A program made the translations under genes and the position numbers. The notes under the pieces are model-generated. The model made no database searches. It had not been told where the DNA came from and saw only the letters and a list, made by a program, of their open reading frames with translations. 64,000 bases of DNA from Segatella copri. Its GTDB lineage: Bacteria > Bacteroidota > Bacteroidia > Bacteroidales > Bacteroidaceae. Positions 31,601 through 40,147 of this stretch are shown here, one piece after another (positions within the stretch are counted from its first letter, which is position 1; every line of letters begins with the position of its first letter). The DNA is taken from NCBI RefSeq assembly GCF_002224675.1, contig NZ_NMPZ01000011.1:54246-118245 (forward strand). Direction: 5' to 3'.

Positions 31601-32385
31601 GAGTAGCGCATGCGGTTAGGATCGTCCAGGTCCTTGCCGGTGGCGATGCAGAGCAGATGGTCGTGCGCCTCGGCAGTCTCCTTGTCCTCGAAGTGGCAGT
31701 CGTTGGTGCATACGAGCTTGATGCCGTATTCCCTGGCAAACTCGATGAGCACCTTGTTCGCCTTCTGCTGCAGTTCGTAAGCCTCGCGGTTGGCGAGCAG
31801 GCTCGGATCATCGGGCACCTTGTGGCGCTGCAGCTCCAGGTAATAGTCATCGCCGAAGAGATTGTGATACCACTCGCAGGCCTCACGGGCTCCGGCGATA
31901 TCGCCCTTCAGGATCTTGGCTGGCACCTCGCCGGCGATACATGCCGAGCAGACGATAAGGTCTTCGTGATACTTCTCCAGGTCGGCACGGTCAGTTCGAG
32001 GGCGCATGTAGTATCCATCCACCCACGAATTGCTCACCAGCTTGATGAGGTTCTTGTATCCGTTATAGTTCTTGGCGAGCACGATGAGGTGATAACCACT
32101 CATATCGCCCTTGTCCTTCTCGCGGTCGCCCTTGGTGCGTCGTGCCACATACATCTCGCAACCGATGATGGGCTTGAAGGGTTCGAGCCCCTCCTTCTTG
32201 CGGTCTTTGTTGACCTTTCCGCAATAGTCAACCAGCTCCTTGATGCCGAACATCACACCATGATCGGTTACTGCCATACCCTTCATACCATCCTTGATGG
32301 CCTTGTCCACCAGACGTGGAATCTTGGACTGGCCGTCGAGGATGGAATACTGTGTATGGACGTGTAAATGAACAAAATCTTCCAT
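28675..32385 (-). CDS. dnaE: DNA polymerase III alpha subunit
   Basis: The 1236-residue replicative polymerase. An N-terminal PHP domain begins MEDFVHLHVHTQYSILDGQS. The palm contains GPGRGSAAGSVVAYCLGIT and LPDIDTDFDDDGRGKVLRWV with the catalytic aspartates, followed by the fingers (ALYRPGPMDYIPDFIARKNG), a helix-hairpin-helix region and a C-terminal OB domain (KVELAKKEDVVFGGIITGVK). Length is normal. The frame is open to 32532, but the promoter at 32415-32445 fixes the start near 32385. trxA follows. Confidence 0.97.
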   Translation of the reverse strand: MEDFVHLHVHTQYSILDGQSKIPRLVDKAIKDGMKGMAVTDHGVMFGIKELVDYCGKVNKDRKKEGLEPFKPIIGCEMYVARRTKGDREKDKGDMSGYHLIVLAKNYNGYKNLIKLVSNSWVDGYYMRPRTDRADLEKYHEDLIVCSACIAGEVPAKILKGDIAGAREACEWYHNLFGDDYYLELQRHKVPDDPSLLANREAYELQQKANKVLIEFAREYGIKLVCTNDCHFEDKETAEAHDHLLCIATGKDLDDPNRMRYSKQEWFKTREEMNEVFADVPEALSNTLEVLDKVEIYSIDHGPIMPFFPIPESFGTEEQLRQKVSEEDLYREFTTDENGENQLSPEEGQKVIDRLGGYDKIYRIKFEAEYLRHLAYEGARKLYGDPLPENVDEHVNFELHVMKTMGFPGYFLIVSDFIRAAREELGVMVGPGRGSAAGSVVAYCLGITKIDPLKYDLLFERFLNPDRVNLPDIDTDFDDDGRGKVLRWVMDKYGHENCAHIITYGSMATKNSIKDVARVEKLPLDKANALCKAIPDRLPDGAKMNLANAIKYTPELKEAEYSSDPRESNTIKYARMLEGTIRGTGIHACGFIICRDPISNWVPVSTADDPDFPGLKTAVTQYDGHVIETTGLIKMDFLGLKTLSEMKEACKVIKQTTGDVVDLDTIPIDDELTYQLYQRGQTIGTFQFESPGMQKYLRELKPTVFEDLIAMNALYRPGPMDYIPDFIARKNGQQAITYDIPCMEKYLKDTYGITVYQEQVMLLSRQLASFTRGESDALRKAMGKKKKAIVDAMKPKFIKQGQENGHDPAVLEKIWGDWEKFASYAFNKSHATCYSWVAYQTAYLKAHYPAEYMAALMTRRFAQITEITKLMEECQSMDIKTLGPDVNESYRAFGVNEHGEIRFGLSAIKGMGTPAADAIVAERLKNGPYKNIFDFAERVDFSNVNRKAFESLALSGGFDSFGIRREQYFGKNSKGDTFLDTLVRYGQLYQQEQREAATSLFGGVEAVEIATPPVPEAESWSTIERLNRERELVGIYLSAHPLDDYEIILRNLCNTHCSELGDKVELAKKEDVVFGGIITGVKSKFTKTGKPCGFVTIEDFEGSGELALFGEDWGNWRGIMVEGSTIFVTAKCVSRYGNSNYLDFKISTVEYLQTVKENRLEKFTIIVDSTVIDETLVNDIKTLVENDEGKAQLFLQIHDAETKTNVLLRAQDRTVGVSRDLIQFVNDHPKMSYQIN

Positions 32386-32414
32386 TTTTTGCGTTAAAAT
32401 TCGTAATTTGAGAA

Positions 32415-32445
32415 CAAAGTTACTGCTAAAAGTTGATATTGCCAA
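32415..32445 (-). promoter_or_regulatory. promoter of dnaE
   Basis: TTG, 20 nt, TAACTTTG on the minus strand, in a compact divergent region with the psd promoter. Confidence 0.8.
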
Positions 32446-32463
32446 AAGAAATGGGAGAAAAAT

Positions 32464-32494
32464 TTGCAAAAACGATAAAAATGACGTACCTTTG
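32464..32494 (+). promoter_or_regulatory. promoter of psd-pssA
   Basis: TTG, 20 nt, TACCTTTG, about 30 nt before the psd start. Confidence 0.8.
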
Positions 32495-32523
32495 CACCGA
32501 AAATAAAAACGTAAACCTTTCTC

Positions 32524-33216
32524 ATGGGACAAAAAATCAAGAAACTAAAAAAGATAAGAATTCACCGCGAAGGCACCGACCAGCTGGTGTTCGGCGGTAT
32601 AGCACTGGTGGCTGTCGCAGCAGTACTGTGGATGGCCTTTGACAACAAGATACCTTTCTGGGCATTCCTTGTGGTCTTCGGTGTAGTATATGGTATCGTG
32701 CTCAACTTCTACCGATGCCCGATCAGATTCCTGAACGTGGAAGATACCGAGAAACTCGTGGTAGCTCCTGCCGACGGCAAGATCGTGGTGATAGAGGAAG
32801 TGGAGAATGCACCTTACTTTAACGATAAGCGACTGATGATTTCCATCTTCATGAGCCTTTGGAACGTACATGCCAACTGGTTTCCGGTGGATGGCAAGGT
32901 GAAGTTCGTGAAGCACGAGGACGGAAAGTTCCTGAAGGCATGGCTGCCTAAGGCGAGCGAGGAGAACGAGCACGCCGACACGATGATCACCACCCCTGAG
33001 GGTGTGGATGTATTGTGCCGACAGATTGCCGGTGCCGTAGCCCGCCGCATCGTAACCTATGCCAAGGAGGGAGAAGAGTGCTACATCGATGAGCATCTCG
33101 GATTCATCAAACTGGGTTCACGAGTGGATGTGTATCTGCCTCTCGGCACGGAAGTATGCGTGAAGATGGGACAGTCAACCACAGGTGATCAGACAATCAT
33201 AGCAAAACTGAAATAA
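32524..33216 (+). CDS. psd: phosphatidylserine decarboxylase
   Basis: A 230-residue membrane-associated pyruvoyl enzyme that turns phosphatidylserine into phosphatidylethanolamine. Two hydrophobic helices (about residues 22-65) precede the catalytic domain with [34 protein letters not shown] and the self-cleavage Gly-Ser of [13 protein letters not shown] (about 198-199), where cleavage creates the pyruvoyl group. The short form is the type common in Bacteroidota. pssA, the preceding step, starts 6 nt after it. Confidence 0.95.
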   Translation: MGQKIKKLKKIRIHREGTDQLVFGGIALVAVAAVLWMAFDNKIPFWAFLVVFGVVYGIVLNFYRCPIRFLNVEDTEKLVVAPADGKIVVIEEVENAPYFNDKRLMISIFMSLWNVHANWFPVDGKVKFVKHEDGKFLKAWLPKASEENEHADTMITTPEGVDVLCRQIAGAVARRIVTYAKEGEECYIDEHLGFIKLGSRVDVYLPLGTEVCVKMGQSTTGDQTIIAKLK

Positions 33217-33222
33217 GAAAAA

Positions 33223-33951
33223 ATGAGTATTAAGAAGCATATTCCAAACACGATTACCTGCTGCAACCTCATCTCAGGCTGCATCGCTACATCGTTTGCC
33301 TTCGGGGGAAATCCCGAAATGGCACTGTTGTGGATTATCATTGGAGCTGTTTTTGACTTTTTCGATGGTATGAGCGCCCGCTTGCTGCACGTTTCATCGC
33401 CTATCGGCAAGGAGCTGGACTCGCTTGCCGACGATGTGACCTTTGGCGTAGCACCCGCCACCATCGTATTCTCACAACTCTTTGTAATGGAGTATCCGGA
33501 GTTTCTGGAGCCTTTGCGCCCTTGGTTGCCATACGTAGCCTTCATCATCGCAGCTTTCTCTGCCCTGAGACTGGCGAAGTTCAACCTGGATGAGCGCCAG
33601 ACAACCTCTTTCATCGGCGTACCTACGCCAGCCAATGCGCTGTTCTGGGGTTCGCTGGTAGTAAGCAGCCCCAGCTGGATTACCAACCAGAGCTGGTCGA
33701 TATATCTCGTGCTGGCGCTGATTTTCATCACCAGCTTCCTGCTGGTATGCGAGTTGCCGCTGTTCGCCCTGAAGTTCAAGCAGTGGTCGTTCAAGGGCAA
33801 CGAGGTGAAGTATTGCTTTGTCGGTTTCGCCATCGCCGTTCTTGCGGTATCTGTGGCTGCCGAAGGAGCAAGAGGATTCCTGGAGGGATGGTGGCCTATC
33901 ATCCTGATGTACGTACTTCTCTCCTGGATGATGTTTTTGAAAAAGAAATAA
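33223..33951 (+). CDS. pssA: CDP-diacylglycerol-serine O-phosphatidyltransferase
   Basis: A 242-residue inner-membrane enzyme that makes phosphatidylserine, the substrate of the upstream Psd. The CDP-alcohol phosphotransferase motif is complete: D-G-x2-A-R-x8-G-x3-D-x3-D within DFFDGMSARLLH and SPIGKELDSLADD. There are about seven hydrophobic segments. Confidence 0.95.
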   Translation: MSIKKHIPNTITCCNLISGCIATSFAFGGNPEMALLWIIIGAVFDFFDGMSARLLHVSSPIGKELDSLADDVTFGVAPATIVFSQLFVMEYPEFLEPLRPWLPYVAFIIAAFSALRLAKFNLDERQTTSFIGVPTPANALFWGSLVVSSPSWITNQSWSIYLVLALIFITSFLLVCELPLFALKFKQWSFKGNEVKYCFVGFAIAVLAVSVAAEGARGFLEGWWPIILMYVLLSWMMFLKKK

Positions 33952-34049
33952 GAACATAGGTTTTGTCATGTTTTTTCTTCGGAAGGACATGGAAATTTTG
34001 AAGAAGGGTATCAGCTTTCTTCAAATGATAAAAAGATTGGGGAATAACA

Positions 34050-34088
34050 AAGGCTTACTTCCGGCGGGAAGTAAGCCTTATCTTTTTT
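34050..34088. terminator. bidirectional terminator between pssA and pyrH
   Basis: AAGGCTTACTTCC pairs with GGAAGTAAGCCTT, followed by T-rich sequence on the plus strand. Confidence 0.9.
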
Positions 34089-34104
34089 ATATGATCTCTG
34101 ATGA

Positions 34105-34815
34105 TTAGTTGTGTACGAGCGTACCAATCTCCTCACCTTCCATCACCTTCTTCAGGTTGCCTACTACATCCATATTGAATACGTAGATAGGAAGGTCGTT
34201 CTCCTTGCACATGGTAGTAGCCGTGAGGTCCATCACCTTCAAGCCCTTGGTGTAGATTTCATCATAGGTGATGTCCTTGAACTTGGTAGCGGTAGGATCC
34301 TTCTCAGGGTCGGCGGTATAGATGCCGTCCACACGGGTACCCTTGAGCATCACGTCTGCCTCAATCTCGATACCACGGAGAGAAGAACCGGTATCGGTAG
34401 TGAAATATGGGCTTCCTGTACCTGCAGAGAAGATGCAGATGTAGCCGTCTTCCATTGCCTCGATTGCCTTCCACTTGGTGTAGAACTCACCGATAGGCTC
34501 CATGCGGATAGCTGTAAGCACCTTGTTCTTCACGCCCAGCGCACCGAGGGCACTGCTCAGGGCGAGAGAGTTGATGACGGTGGCACACATACCCATCTGG
34601 TCGCCCTTCACACGGTCGAATCCCTTCTGGCTTCCGCTCAATCCACGGAAAATGTTACCACCACCGATCACGATACCGATCTGCACGCCCATCTCGTGAA
34701 CTTCCTTAATCTGCTTAGCATAATCACTCAAGCGCTCAGGGTCGATGCCGAAGCTCTGCTTGCCCATCAGGCTCTCACCGCTCAACTTCAAAAGAATTCT
34801 TTTAAACTTTGCCAT
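34105..34815 (-). CDS. pyrH: UMP kinase
   Basis: A 236-residue hexameric amino acid kinase-fold enzyme that phosphorylates UMP to UDP. Signatures are LLKLSGESLMG at the N-terminus, IGIVIGGGNIFRGL, GDQMGMCATVINSLAL, FSAGTGSPYFTTDTGSSLRG and the C-terminal MDLTATTMCKENDLPIYVFN. It is the last gene of a yraN-birA-pyrH operon (18 nt after birA). Confidence 0.97.
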   Translation of the reverse strand: MAKFKRILLKLSGESLMGKQSFGIDPERLSDYAKQIKEVHEMGVQIGIVIGGGNIFRGLSGSQKGFDRVKGDQMGMCATVINSLALSSALGALGVKNKVLTAIRMEPIGEFYTKWKAIEAMEDGYICIFSAGTGSPYFTTDTGSSLRGIEIEADVMLKGTRVDGIYTADPEKDPTATKFKDITYDEIYTKGLKVMDLTATTMCKENDLPIYVFNMDVVGNLKKVMEGEEIGTLVHN

Positions 34816-34833
34816 AAATATCTTGTTTAATGT

Positions 34834-35592
34834 TTATTGTTTCATATTTGCTGAAGGAATCAGGAACCTGATTTCGCCGAAGGCATACGACCGGATCATT
34901 CCCTTCCTGTCGTGAAGGATGAGATGGCCGTCATCTTCCACCTCTACGAAGGCACCCTCGAACTTTCCGTCGGCATCCTCGTACCAGTGGAATCCCTTGC
35001 GGCGGTAGAGCGAGAGATGATAGATGCCCGAAACATCCATATAGTCGGCACGGCGGAGCAGCTCATAATACTTCTTGAATGCCTCGATGATCTTCTGCAG
35101 CACCTCTTCCCTATCCACCTCGTGACCCAGAATCTGAGCCAGGGATACCGGATTGGGCGCATCGCTGTGGAACTCGGTCTGATTGATGTTCACCCCGGTA
35201 CCGAAGATGCATCGCTTGATGCCCTTGGAATCGATAGAGGTCTCTATCAGCGTGCCGCTGATCTTCCTGTCGTTCCAATATACATCGTTCGGCCATTTCA
35301 GCGTAATGCCGTCGGTATAGGTATCCAGGGCATCCTTGACGGCTAGGGCTCCTGCCTCTGAGAGCAGGAACTGCTGGCGTACGGGCACCCAGGTAGGAGT
35401 CATCAGCAAACTGAACAGGAGGTTCTTGCCCGGTTCGCTCTCCCAGGTATGCGTGCCCTGTCCCCTGCCTGCCGTCTGATAATCGGCTACAGCCACGATG
35501 AGCGTATCATCCTCGCAGGCTTTCATTCCCTTCAGGAAGGTATTCGTAGAATCCACTTCCTGCATTCTTATGATCTTTGTTTCCATTTTCAC
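34834..35592 (-). CDS. birA: biotin-[acetyl-CoA-carboxylase] ligase
   Basis: A 252-residue enzyme that attaches biotin to the carboxyl carrier protein. The catalytic core is recognised by QEVDSTNTFLKGM, GRGQGTHTWESEPGKNLLFS and LKWPNDVYWNDRKISGTLIE with the adenylate-binding Lys. The N-terminal helix-turn-helix of E. coli BirA is absent, so it should not be a repressor. METK at 35586 is an alternative start. It lies 27 nt after yraN. Confidence 0.93.
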   Translation of the reverse strand: MKMETKIIRMQEVDSTNTFLKGMKACEDDTLIVAVADYQTAGRGQGTHTWESEPGKNLLFSLLMTPTWVPVRQQFLLSEAGALAVKDALDTYTDGITLKWPNDVYWNDRKISGTLIETSIDSKGIKRCIFGTGVNINQTEFHSDAPNPVSLAQILGHEVDREEVLQKIIEAFKKYYELLRRADYMDVSGIYHLSLYRRKGFHWYEDADGKFEGAFVEVEDDGHLILHDRKGMIRSYAFGEIRFLIPSANMKQ

Positions 35593-35619
35593 CTTATTAT
35601 ATATATGTAAGCATCTGCC

Positions 35620-35997
35620 TCAAAGGATGAGCATCGGATTGAAGGCATCCTTGAGATGCTGCAGACTCTTCACCTGATGTTCGCTTCCCACGATGGAGAT
35701 GACATCGAAGCGCAACTCTTTGTCCACCTGGCATTCCTTGACATAGGCATTGGCAGCTATGGCAAGATTCCTCATCTTGCCGGGGGTGACAGCCTCTTCG
35801 GGCTGCTGGTATTCCTCGCCGGTGCGGGTCTTCACCTCTACCACCACCAGGGTGTTGCCATCGGGAGTATAGGCAAGGATATCCAGGTCGCGGCGGCCTA
35901 GCCTCCAGTCACGATCTATGATGGTATAGCCCTCATCTTCCAGATAGAGCGCAGCCTCATCTTCTCCCCATTTGCCCAAATCATTATGTTCAGCCAT
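35620..35997 (-). CDS. YraN family (UPF0102) nuclease-fold protein
   Basis: A 125-residue protein of the UPF0102 family, with a restriction-endonuclease-like core: KWGEDEAALYLEDEGY, RRDLDILAYTPDG and VVVEVKTRTG, giving the D...ExK residues. The cellular role is unknown; a Holliday-junction-resolvase-like activity has been proposed for the fold. First gene of the yraN-birA-pyrH operon. Confidence 0.9.
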   Translation of the reverse strand: MAEHNDLGKWGEDEAALYLEDEGYTIIDRDWRLGRRDLDILAYTPDGNTLVVVEVKTRTGEEYQQPEEAVTPGKMRNLAIAANAYVKECQVDKELRFDVISIVGSEHQVKSLQHLKDAFNPMLIL

Positions 35998-36061
35998 AGA
36001 TTATTCTCTTTAGTTTACCTCTGGCGGCATCATTTTCCGCCCAAAAGGCACTATTACTATG

Positions 36062-36091
36062 CAAAAATAATACTTTTCTTTCATCCATCAA
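36062..36091 (-). promoter_or_regulatory. promoter of yraN-birA-pyrH
   Basis: TTG, 19 nt, TATTTTTG on the minus strand, about 65 nt before yraN and divergent from the tadA -7 box. Confidence 0.7.
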
Positions 36092-36102
36092 AGTTTTTTA
36101 TG

Positions 36103-36110
36103 TATTTTTG
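36103..36110 (+). promoter_or_regulatory. -7 box of tadA
   Basis: TATTTTTG. Its position makes the ATG at 36108 impossible and supports the one at 36150. No good TTG upstream. Confidence 0.5.
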
Positions 36111-36149
36111 CACAAAAATAGAAAAAGAGAAATCATAAAGAATAGAAAT

Positions 36150-36596
36150 ATGGAAGACAATCTGAAAAAAGACGAAGAATATATGCGCCGTGCGCTGATG
36201 GAGGCACAGGCGGCATTCGACGAAGACGAGATTCCGGTAGGTGCCGTCATCGTTTGCAGGGACCGCATCATCTCGAGAGCCCACAATCTTACGGAGATGC
36301 TTACCGATGTTACCGCCCATGCCGAGATGCAGGCGATTACATCCGGAGCGAACATGCTGGGCGGAAAATACCTGAAAGACTGTACCCTCTATGTCACCGT
36401 AGAGCCGTGCGTGATGTGCGCCGGAGCCTTGGGATGGTCGCAAATCAGCCGTGTGGTGTATGGTGCCGGAGATGAAAAAAGGGGCTATACAAAATATGCG
36501 CCCGATGCACTGCATCCTAAGACAACAGTTACATCGGGCGTATTGGAAGATGAGTGCCGCGCACTCATGCAGGATTTCTTTCAGAGAAAGAGATAA
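36150..36596 (+). CDS. tadA: tRNA-specific adenosine deaminase
   Basis: A 148-residue zinc deaminase that changes adenosine 34 to inosine in tRNA-Arg(ACG). The zinc site is HAEMQA (His ligand and catalytic Glu) and PCVMCAGAL (two Cys ligands). N-terminal YMRRALMEAQAAFDEDEIPV and C-terminal helix are typical. A wider cytidine/guanine deaminase role cannot be excluded. The gene ends 3 nt from the convergent lipoprotein gene with no terminator between. Confidence 0.9.
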   Translation: MEDNLKKDEEYMRRALMEAQAAFDEDEIPVGAVIVCRDRIISRAHNLTEMLTDVTAHAEMQAITSGANMLGGKYLKDCTLYVTVEPCVMCAGALGWSQISRVVYGAGDEKRGYTKYAPDALHPKTTVTSGVLEDECRALMQDFFQRKR

Positions 36597-36599
36597 TCA

Positions 36600-37448
36600 T
36601 TACTTCACGAGAACAACCAGGTACTTGCTGGTGCTCCAGAAAATCTGAGAGTTGGTGATGCGGAGAGTATATTGCTTGTTGGCATCACGAACCAGAGTAT
36701 AAGAGCTTGAAGGATGAGTAGTGAGCAACTTGGCTGACTTAGAATAGAGCTTGATCTCAGAAACCTCACGGATATCTACCTTTGTAAAGTAGCTCTTGTT
36801 GAAGTTACCGGTCATAACCTTGCCATTCTCCATGATGTGCTGGTTCTTCAGCTCCTTCTTGGTACCGAATACATACCATGCAGTGTTGAGCTGCTTATCC
36901 TGAGCATTGATCACCTCAGTCTTCTTACTGCTTTCCTTGGTAAGGTTGCTGGTCTTGGTGTTCAAGTTGTTGATAGTCTCATCAAGAGCTGCAATGTGGA
37001 TATCCTTGCTATCCAACTCCTCACGGAGTGCCTGGAGCTGCTTCTCCTTCTCAACCAGCTGCTTCTGCAGGTTCTCGATGGTCTTCTTGAGCTGGTCGCC
37101 CTGGATAGAGCTGTTAGCCAACTGCTTCTGCAACTTGGCGAGGAGCTCCTTGTTCTGCTTCATGCGAGTAGCGATGAACTGCACATCCTCCTTGAGTTTC
37201 TGTCTCTTGGTGGCACCCTCGCCATTCTTCAAGAGCACCACGCGGTTCTCAGCCTCATTGATCTGGTTGAGACCATCCTCAATCTCATTCAGAGTACCCA
37301 GCATATCATTCAGTTCGCTATCCTTCTGCGCAATGATGCTGTTGAGCGAATCTGATTGAGCCGCATTGTTAGCGGCATTGTTCTTGCCGTCGTTACATCC
37401 TGTTAAAACAAAGGCTGCGAGGCACGCCATCATTAATAGCTTTTTCAT
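36600..37448 (-). CDS. coiled-coil lipoprotein, unknown function
   Basis: A 282-residue lipoprotein: signal peptide and lipobox (AAFVLTGC, Cys 18), an Asn/Ala-rich spacer, then a long coiled coil (about residues 35-185, including LLAKLQKQLANSSIQGDQLK and ENLQKQLVEKEKQLQALREE). A small C-terminal beta-rich domain (WYVFGTKKELKNQHIMENGK) follows. Similar proteins occur in many Bacteroidota without known function. It is transcribed after rsmI with a 41-nt gap. Codon use suggests good expression. Confidence 0.75.
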   Translation of the reverse strand: MKKLLMMACLAAFVLTGCNDGKNNAANNAAQSDSLNSIIAQKDSELNDMLGTLNEIEDGLNQINEAENRVVLLKNGEGATKRQKLKEDVQFIATRMKQNKELLAKLQKQLANSSIQGDQLKKTIENLQKQLVEKEKQLQALREELDSKDIHIAALDETINNLNTKTSNLTKESSKKTEVINAQDKQLNTAWYVFGTKKELKNQHIMENGKVMTGNFNKSYFTKVDIREVSEIKLYSKSAKLLTTHPSSSYTLVRDANKQYTLRITNSQIFWSTSKYLVVLVK

Positions 37449-37489
37449 AATCCTTCTCCTTTTTGTTAATTTTATGATTAATACTTTAT

Positions 37490-38221
37490 TTATTTATTAT
37501 TCTTACGCTCTTCGCGTCGCTTTTCCTTCAATTCCTCCTTCAGCTGCTTGGGATCCTTACCCGCCAGCACGATGACGAACTCGCCGCGCGGTTCCGTCTC
37601 CAGGAAGTGGGCGATTACCTCGGCAAGGCTTCCACGCACACTTTCCTCGTGCAGCTTCGAGATTTCACGGCAGCAGCTCACCTGTCTGTCTTCTCCAAAA
37701 ACCTCGGCAAACTGCTGCAAGGTCTTCACCACTCTATAGGGTGACTCGTAGAAGATCATGGTGCGCACCTCATCCTTGAGTGATTCCAGATAGGTTTGTC
37801 TGCCCTTCTTCTGCGGGATGAATCCCTCGAAGCAGAATCTGTCGCAAGGTAATCCGGACGACACGATGGCTGGGATACAAGCCGTAGGTCCCGGAAGGGT
37901 CTGCACGGTGATGCCTGCTTTCGCAGCCTCACGAGCCAGATAGAAACCAGGGTCGCTGATGCCTGGGGTTCCTGCATCACTGATCAAGGCGATGGTCTCA
38001 CCAGCCTTCAATCGCTCTACGATGCCAGCCGATGTGCCATGCTCATTAAACTTATGATGCGCCACTAATCGATTTTTAATATCGAAATGCTTAAGCAGGA
38101 CGCTCGATGTTCGAGTGTCCTCAGCGAGCACCATATCTGCCTCTTTCAAGACCCGGATGGCTCGCATTGTCATGTCCTCCATATTGCCTACTGGAGTCGG
38201 TACGATATATAATATGCCCAT
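37490..38221 (-). CDS. rsmI: 16S rRNA (cytidine1402-2'-O)-methyltransferase
   Basis: A 243-residue SAM-dependent methyltransferase of the tetrapyrrole methylase fold that modifies C1402 in the ribosomal P site. It shows GILYIVPTPVGNMEDMT at the N-terminus, ALISDAGTPGISDPGFYLAR, TLPGPTACIPAIVSSGLPCD and FYESPYRV. The start at 38221 is forced: the family motif begins at residue 4 and the promoter -7 box (38231-38238) lies directly upstream, leaving a leader of only about 4 nt. The C-terminus is Lys/Arg/Glu-rich. Confidence 0.95.
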   Translation of the reverse strand: MGILYIVPTPVGNMEDMTMRAIRVLKEADMVLAEDTRTSSVLLKHFDIKNRLVAHHKFNEHGTSAGIVERLKAGETIALISDAGTPGISDPGFYLAREAAKAGITVQTLPGPTACIPAIVSSGLPCDRFCFEGFIPQKKGRQTYLESLKDEVRTMIFYESPYRVVKTLQQFAEVFGEDRQVSCCREISKLHEESVRGSLAEVIAHFLETEPRGEFVIVLAGKDPKQLKEELKEKRREERKNNK

Positions 38222-38230
38222 AAGTGGGTA

Positions 38231-38260
38231 CAAATGTAGTTAATTAATCTTTCATAGCAA
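38231..38260 (-). promoter_or_regulatory. promoter of rsmI, nearly leaderless
   Basis: TTG, 19 nt, TACATTTG on the minus strand. The G of the box is 10 nt from the first base of the start codon, so the transcript should begin almost at the ATG. Confidence 0.75.
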
Positions 38261-38271
38261 AAAAAACTGCG

Positions 38272-38279
38272 TATCTTTG
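38272..38279 (+). promoter_or_regulatory. -7 box of tdk
   Basis: TATCTTTG about 38 nt before tdk. Its upstream part would overlap the divergent rsmI promoter. No TTG with correct spacing. Confidence 0.5.
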
Positions 38280-38316
38280 CATTTTTTAAAACCTTATTAG
38301 TAATTTTGTCCCCGAA

Positions 38317-38898
38317 ATGACTGAAATACTGAATGGGGAGGCACACCGTCCCGGAAGAATTGAAGTGGTGTGCGGATCGATGTTCTCCGGAAAAACCGAG
38401 GAACTGATCCGAAGAATGAAGCGTGCCAGCTTCGCCAGACAGAAGGTGGAAATCTTCAAGCCGGCGATAGATACGCGCTACTCCGAAGACAATGTAGTGA
38501 GCCATGACCAGAATTCTATCCGATCTACTCCTATTGAATCTTCCGGATCGATATTGCTATTGGCTTCGGATATCGACGTGGTCGGTATCGACGAGGCTCA
38601 GTTTCTGGACAATGGATTGGTGGAGGTCTGCAACGAACTCGCCAACCGCGGCGTACGCGTCATCGTGGCGGGGCTGGATATGGATTTCAAGGGTGTTCCC
38701 TTCGGTCCGATTCCTGCACTCTGTGCCATCGCCGACGAGGTGACCAAGGTGCACGCCATCTGCGTGAAGTGCGGTGCACTGGCATACGTCAGCCATCGAC
38801 TGGTGGCTAACGACAAGCGCGTGCTCCTGGGTGAGCAGGATGAATACGAGCCGCTCTGCAGAGACTGCTACCAGAAAGCCATCAGCCAGGAGAAATAG
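38317..38898 (+). CDS. tdk: thymidine kinase
   Basis: A 193-residue type II thymidine kinase of the nucleotide salvage pathway. P-loop [14 protein letters not shown], Walker [11 protein letters not shown], and a C-terminal zinc site (CVKCGALA and CRDCYQ). A TTCAAAGTTCAAGG motif separates it from the AI-2E family gene. Confidence 0.95.
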   Translation: MTEILNGEAHRPGRIEVVCGSMFSGKTEELIRRMKRASFARQKVEIFKPAIDTRYSEDNVVSHDQNSIRSTPIESSGSILLLASDIDVVGIDEAQFLDNGLVEVCNELANRGVRVIVAGLDMDFKGVPFGPIPALCAIADEVTKVHAICVKCGALAYVSHRLVANDKRVLLGEQDEYEPLCRDCYQKAISQEK

Positions 38899-38930
38899 AT
38901 GAAAGTATCAAAATTCAAAGTTCAAGGTAA

Positions 38931-40070
38931 ATGAGTAAGGAGATTACATTCGACAAGTTCATCAGATGGGCTGGTATCGTTACCCTCGTCATTGCAGTAC
39001 TCTACATCACCAACTATCTGAGTGAGGTACTGCTTCCTTTCTTTATAGCATGGTTTTTCGCATACCTGCTCTATCCCGTCGTGAAGTTCATCGAGAATAA
39101 ACTCCATGTCAAGGTTCGTGCCATCTCCATTCTTCTGGCAATGGGAGCTGCGATTGCCATCGTGGGGGGTGTCATCTGGCTCATCATCCCACCGATGATC
39201 GACCAGTTTGACAAACTGGGAGAAGTGTTGACCCGATGGGTTCATCAAACCACCCATACCAACAATCTCACGATGCTGATCAAGGAGTGGCTGCAGGACA
39301 ACCAGACCACCATAGAACGATTCTTGAAGAGCAAGGACTTCAGCGATGCCCTGAAGACTACGATGCCGAAGGTTTTCTCGGTAGTGAGCCAGACGGCAAC
39401 CGTGCTGATGAGTATCGTGGCATCCATGATTACCTTATTATATATGTTCTTCATCCTGCTCGATTACGAAACCCTGACAGCCAACTGGGTGCGCATCTTC
39501 CCGAAGAAGAACCGTCCGTTCTGGTCGGCACTGATGAAGGATGTAGAGCGCGAGCTCAACAACTATATCCGAGGCCAGGGAATGGTGGCGCTCTGCATGG
39601 GCATCATGTTCTGCATCGGCTTCACCATCATCGGCTTTCCGATGGCGATAGGTCTGGGCATTCTGATCGGCATCATGGACCTGGTGCCGTATCTTCATAC
39701 CTTTGCCCTCATTCCTACGGCATTCCTGGCAATGCTCAAGGCGGCAGATACGGGACAGAACTTCTGGGTAGTCTTCGGACTGGCGGTATTGGTATTCTGC
39801 GTGGTGCAGGTGATTACGGATATGGTGGTTACGCCGAAGATTATGGGCAAGGCGATGGGCCTGAACCCAGCCATCCTGCTCCTGAGTCTTTCGATATGGG
39901 GTGCTCTGCTGGGCTTCCTGGGGCTGATTGTTGCCCTTCCGCTCACCACCCTTCTCATAGCTTATTGGCAGCGGTATGTAACGAGAGAAAAGCCGCAATA
40001 TGAAGAGAAATTAGGGCAGGAACCACCGGAAACTGCCACTGAAACGGGTAAAATAGAAGAAAAACAATAA
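38931..40070 (+). CDS. AI-2E family (TqsA/PerM) membrane transporter
   Basis: A 379-residue polytopic inner-membrane protein of the AI-2E exporter family (former UPF0118). The pattern is three N-terminal hydrophobic segments (LPFFIAWFFAYLLYPVVKFI), a soluble helical region (about 90-150), then LLYMFFILLDYET, GQGMVALCMGIMFCIGFTII, LGILIGIMDLVPYLHTFALI and the C-terminal LGFLGLIVALPLTTLLI. Substrates vary and cannot be inferred. It starts 32 nt after tdk. Confidence 0.88.
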   Translation: MSKEITFDKFIRWAGIVTLVIAVLYITNYLSEVLLPFFIAWFFAYLLYPVVKFIENKLHVKVRAISILLAMGAAIAIVGGVIWLIIPPMIDQFDKLGEVLTRWVHQTTHTNNLTMLIKEWLQDNQTTIERFLKSKDFSDALKTTMPKVFSVVSQTATVLMSIVASMITLLYMFFILLDYETLTANWVRIFPKKNRPFWSALMKDVERELNNYIRGQGMVALCMGIMFCIGFTIIGFPMAIGLGILIGIMDLVPYLHTFALIPTAFLAMLKAADTGQNFWVVFGLAVLVFCVVQVITDMVVTPKIMGKAMGLNPAILLLSLSIWGALLGFLGLIVALPLTTLLIAYWQRYVTREKPQYEEKLGQEPPETATETGKIEEKQ

Positions 40071-40086
40071 AAAAACGACTAAATAT

Positions 40087-40117
40087 TTGGTGATTTCAAA
40101 AAATAGTCGTACCTTTG
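40087..40117 (+). promoter_or_regulatory. promoter of tRNA-Lys
   Basis: TTG, 20 nt, TACCTTTG, about 31 nt before the tRNA. Confidence 0.8.
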
Positions 40118-40147
40118 CACTCGCTTTTGAACATAAAGTTAGAGATT

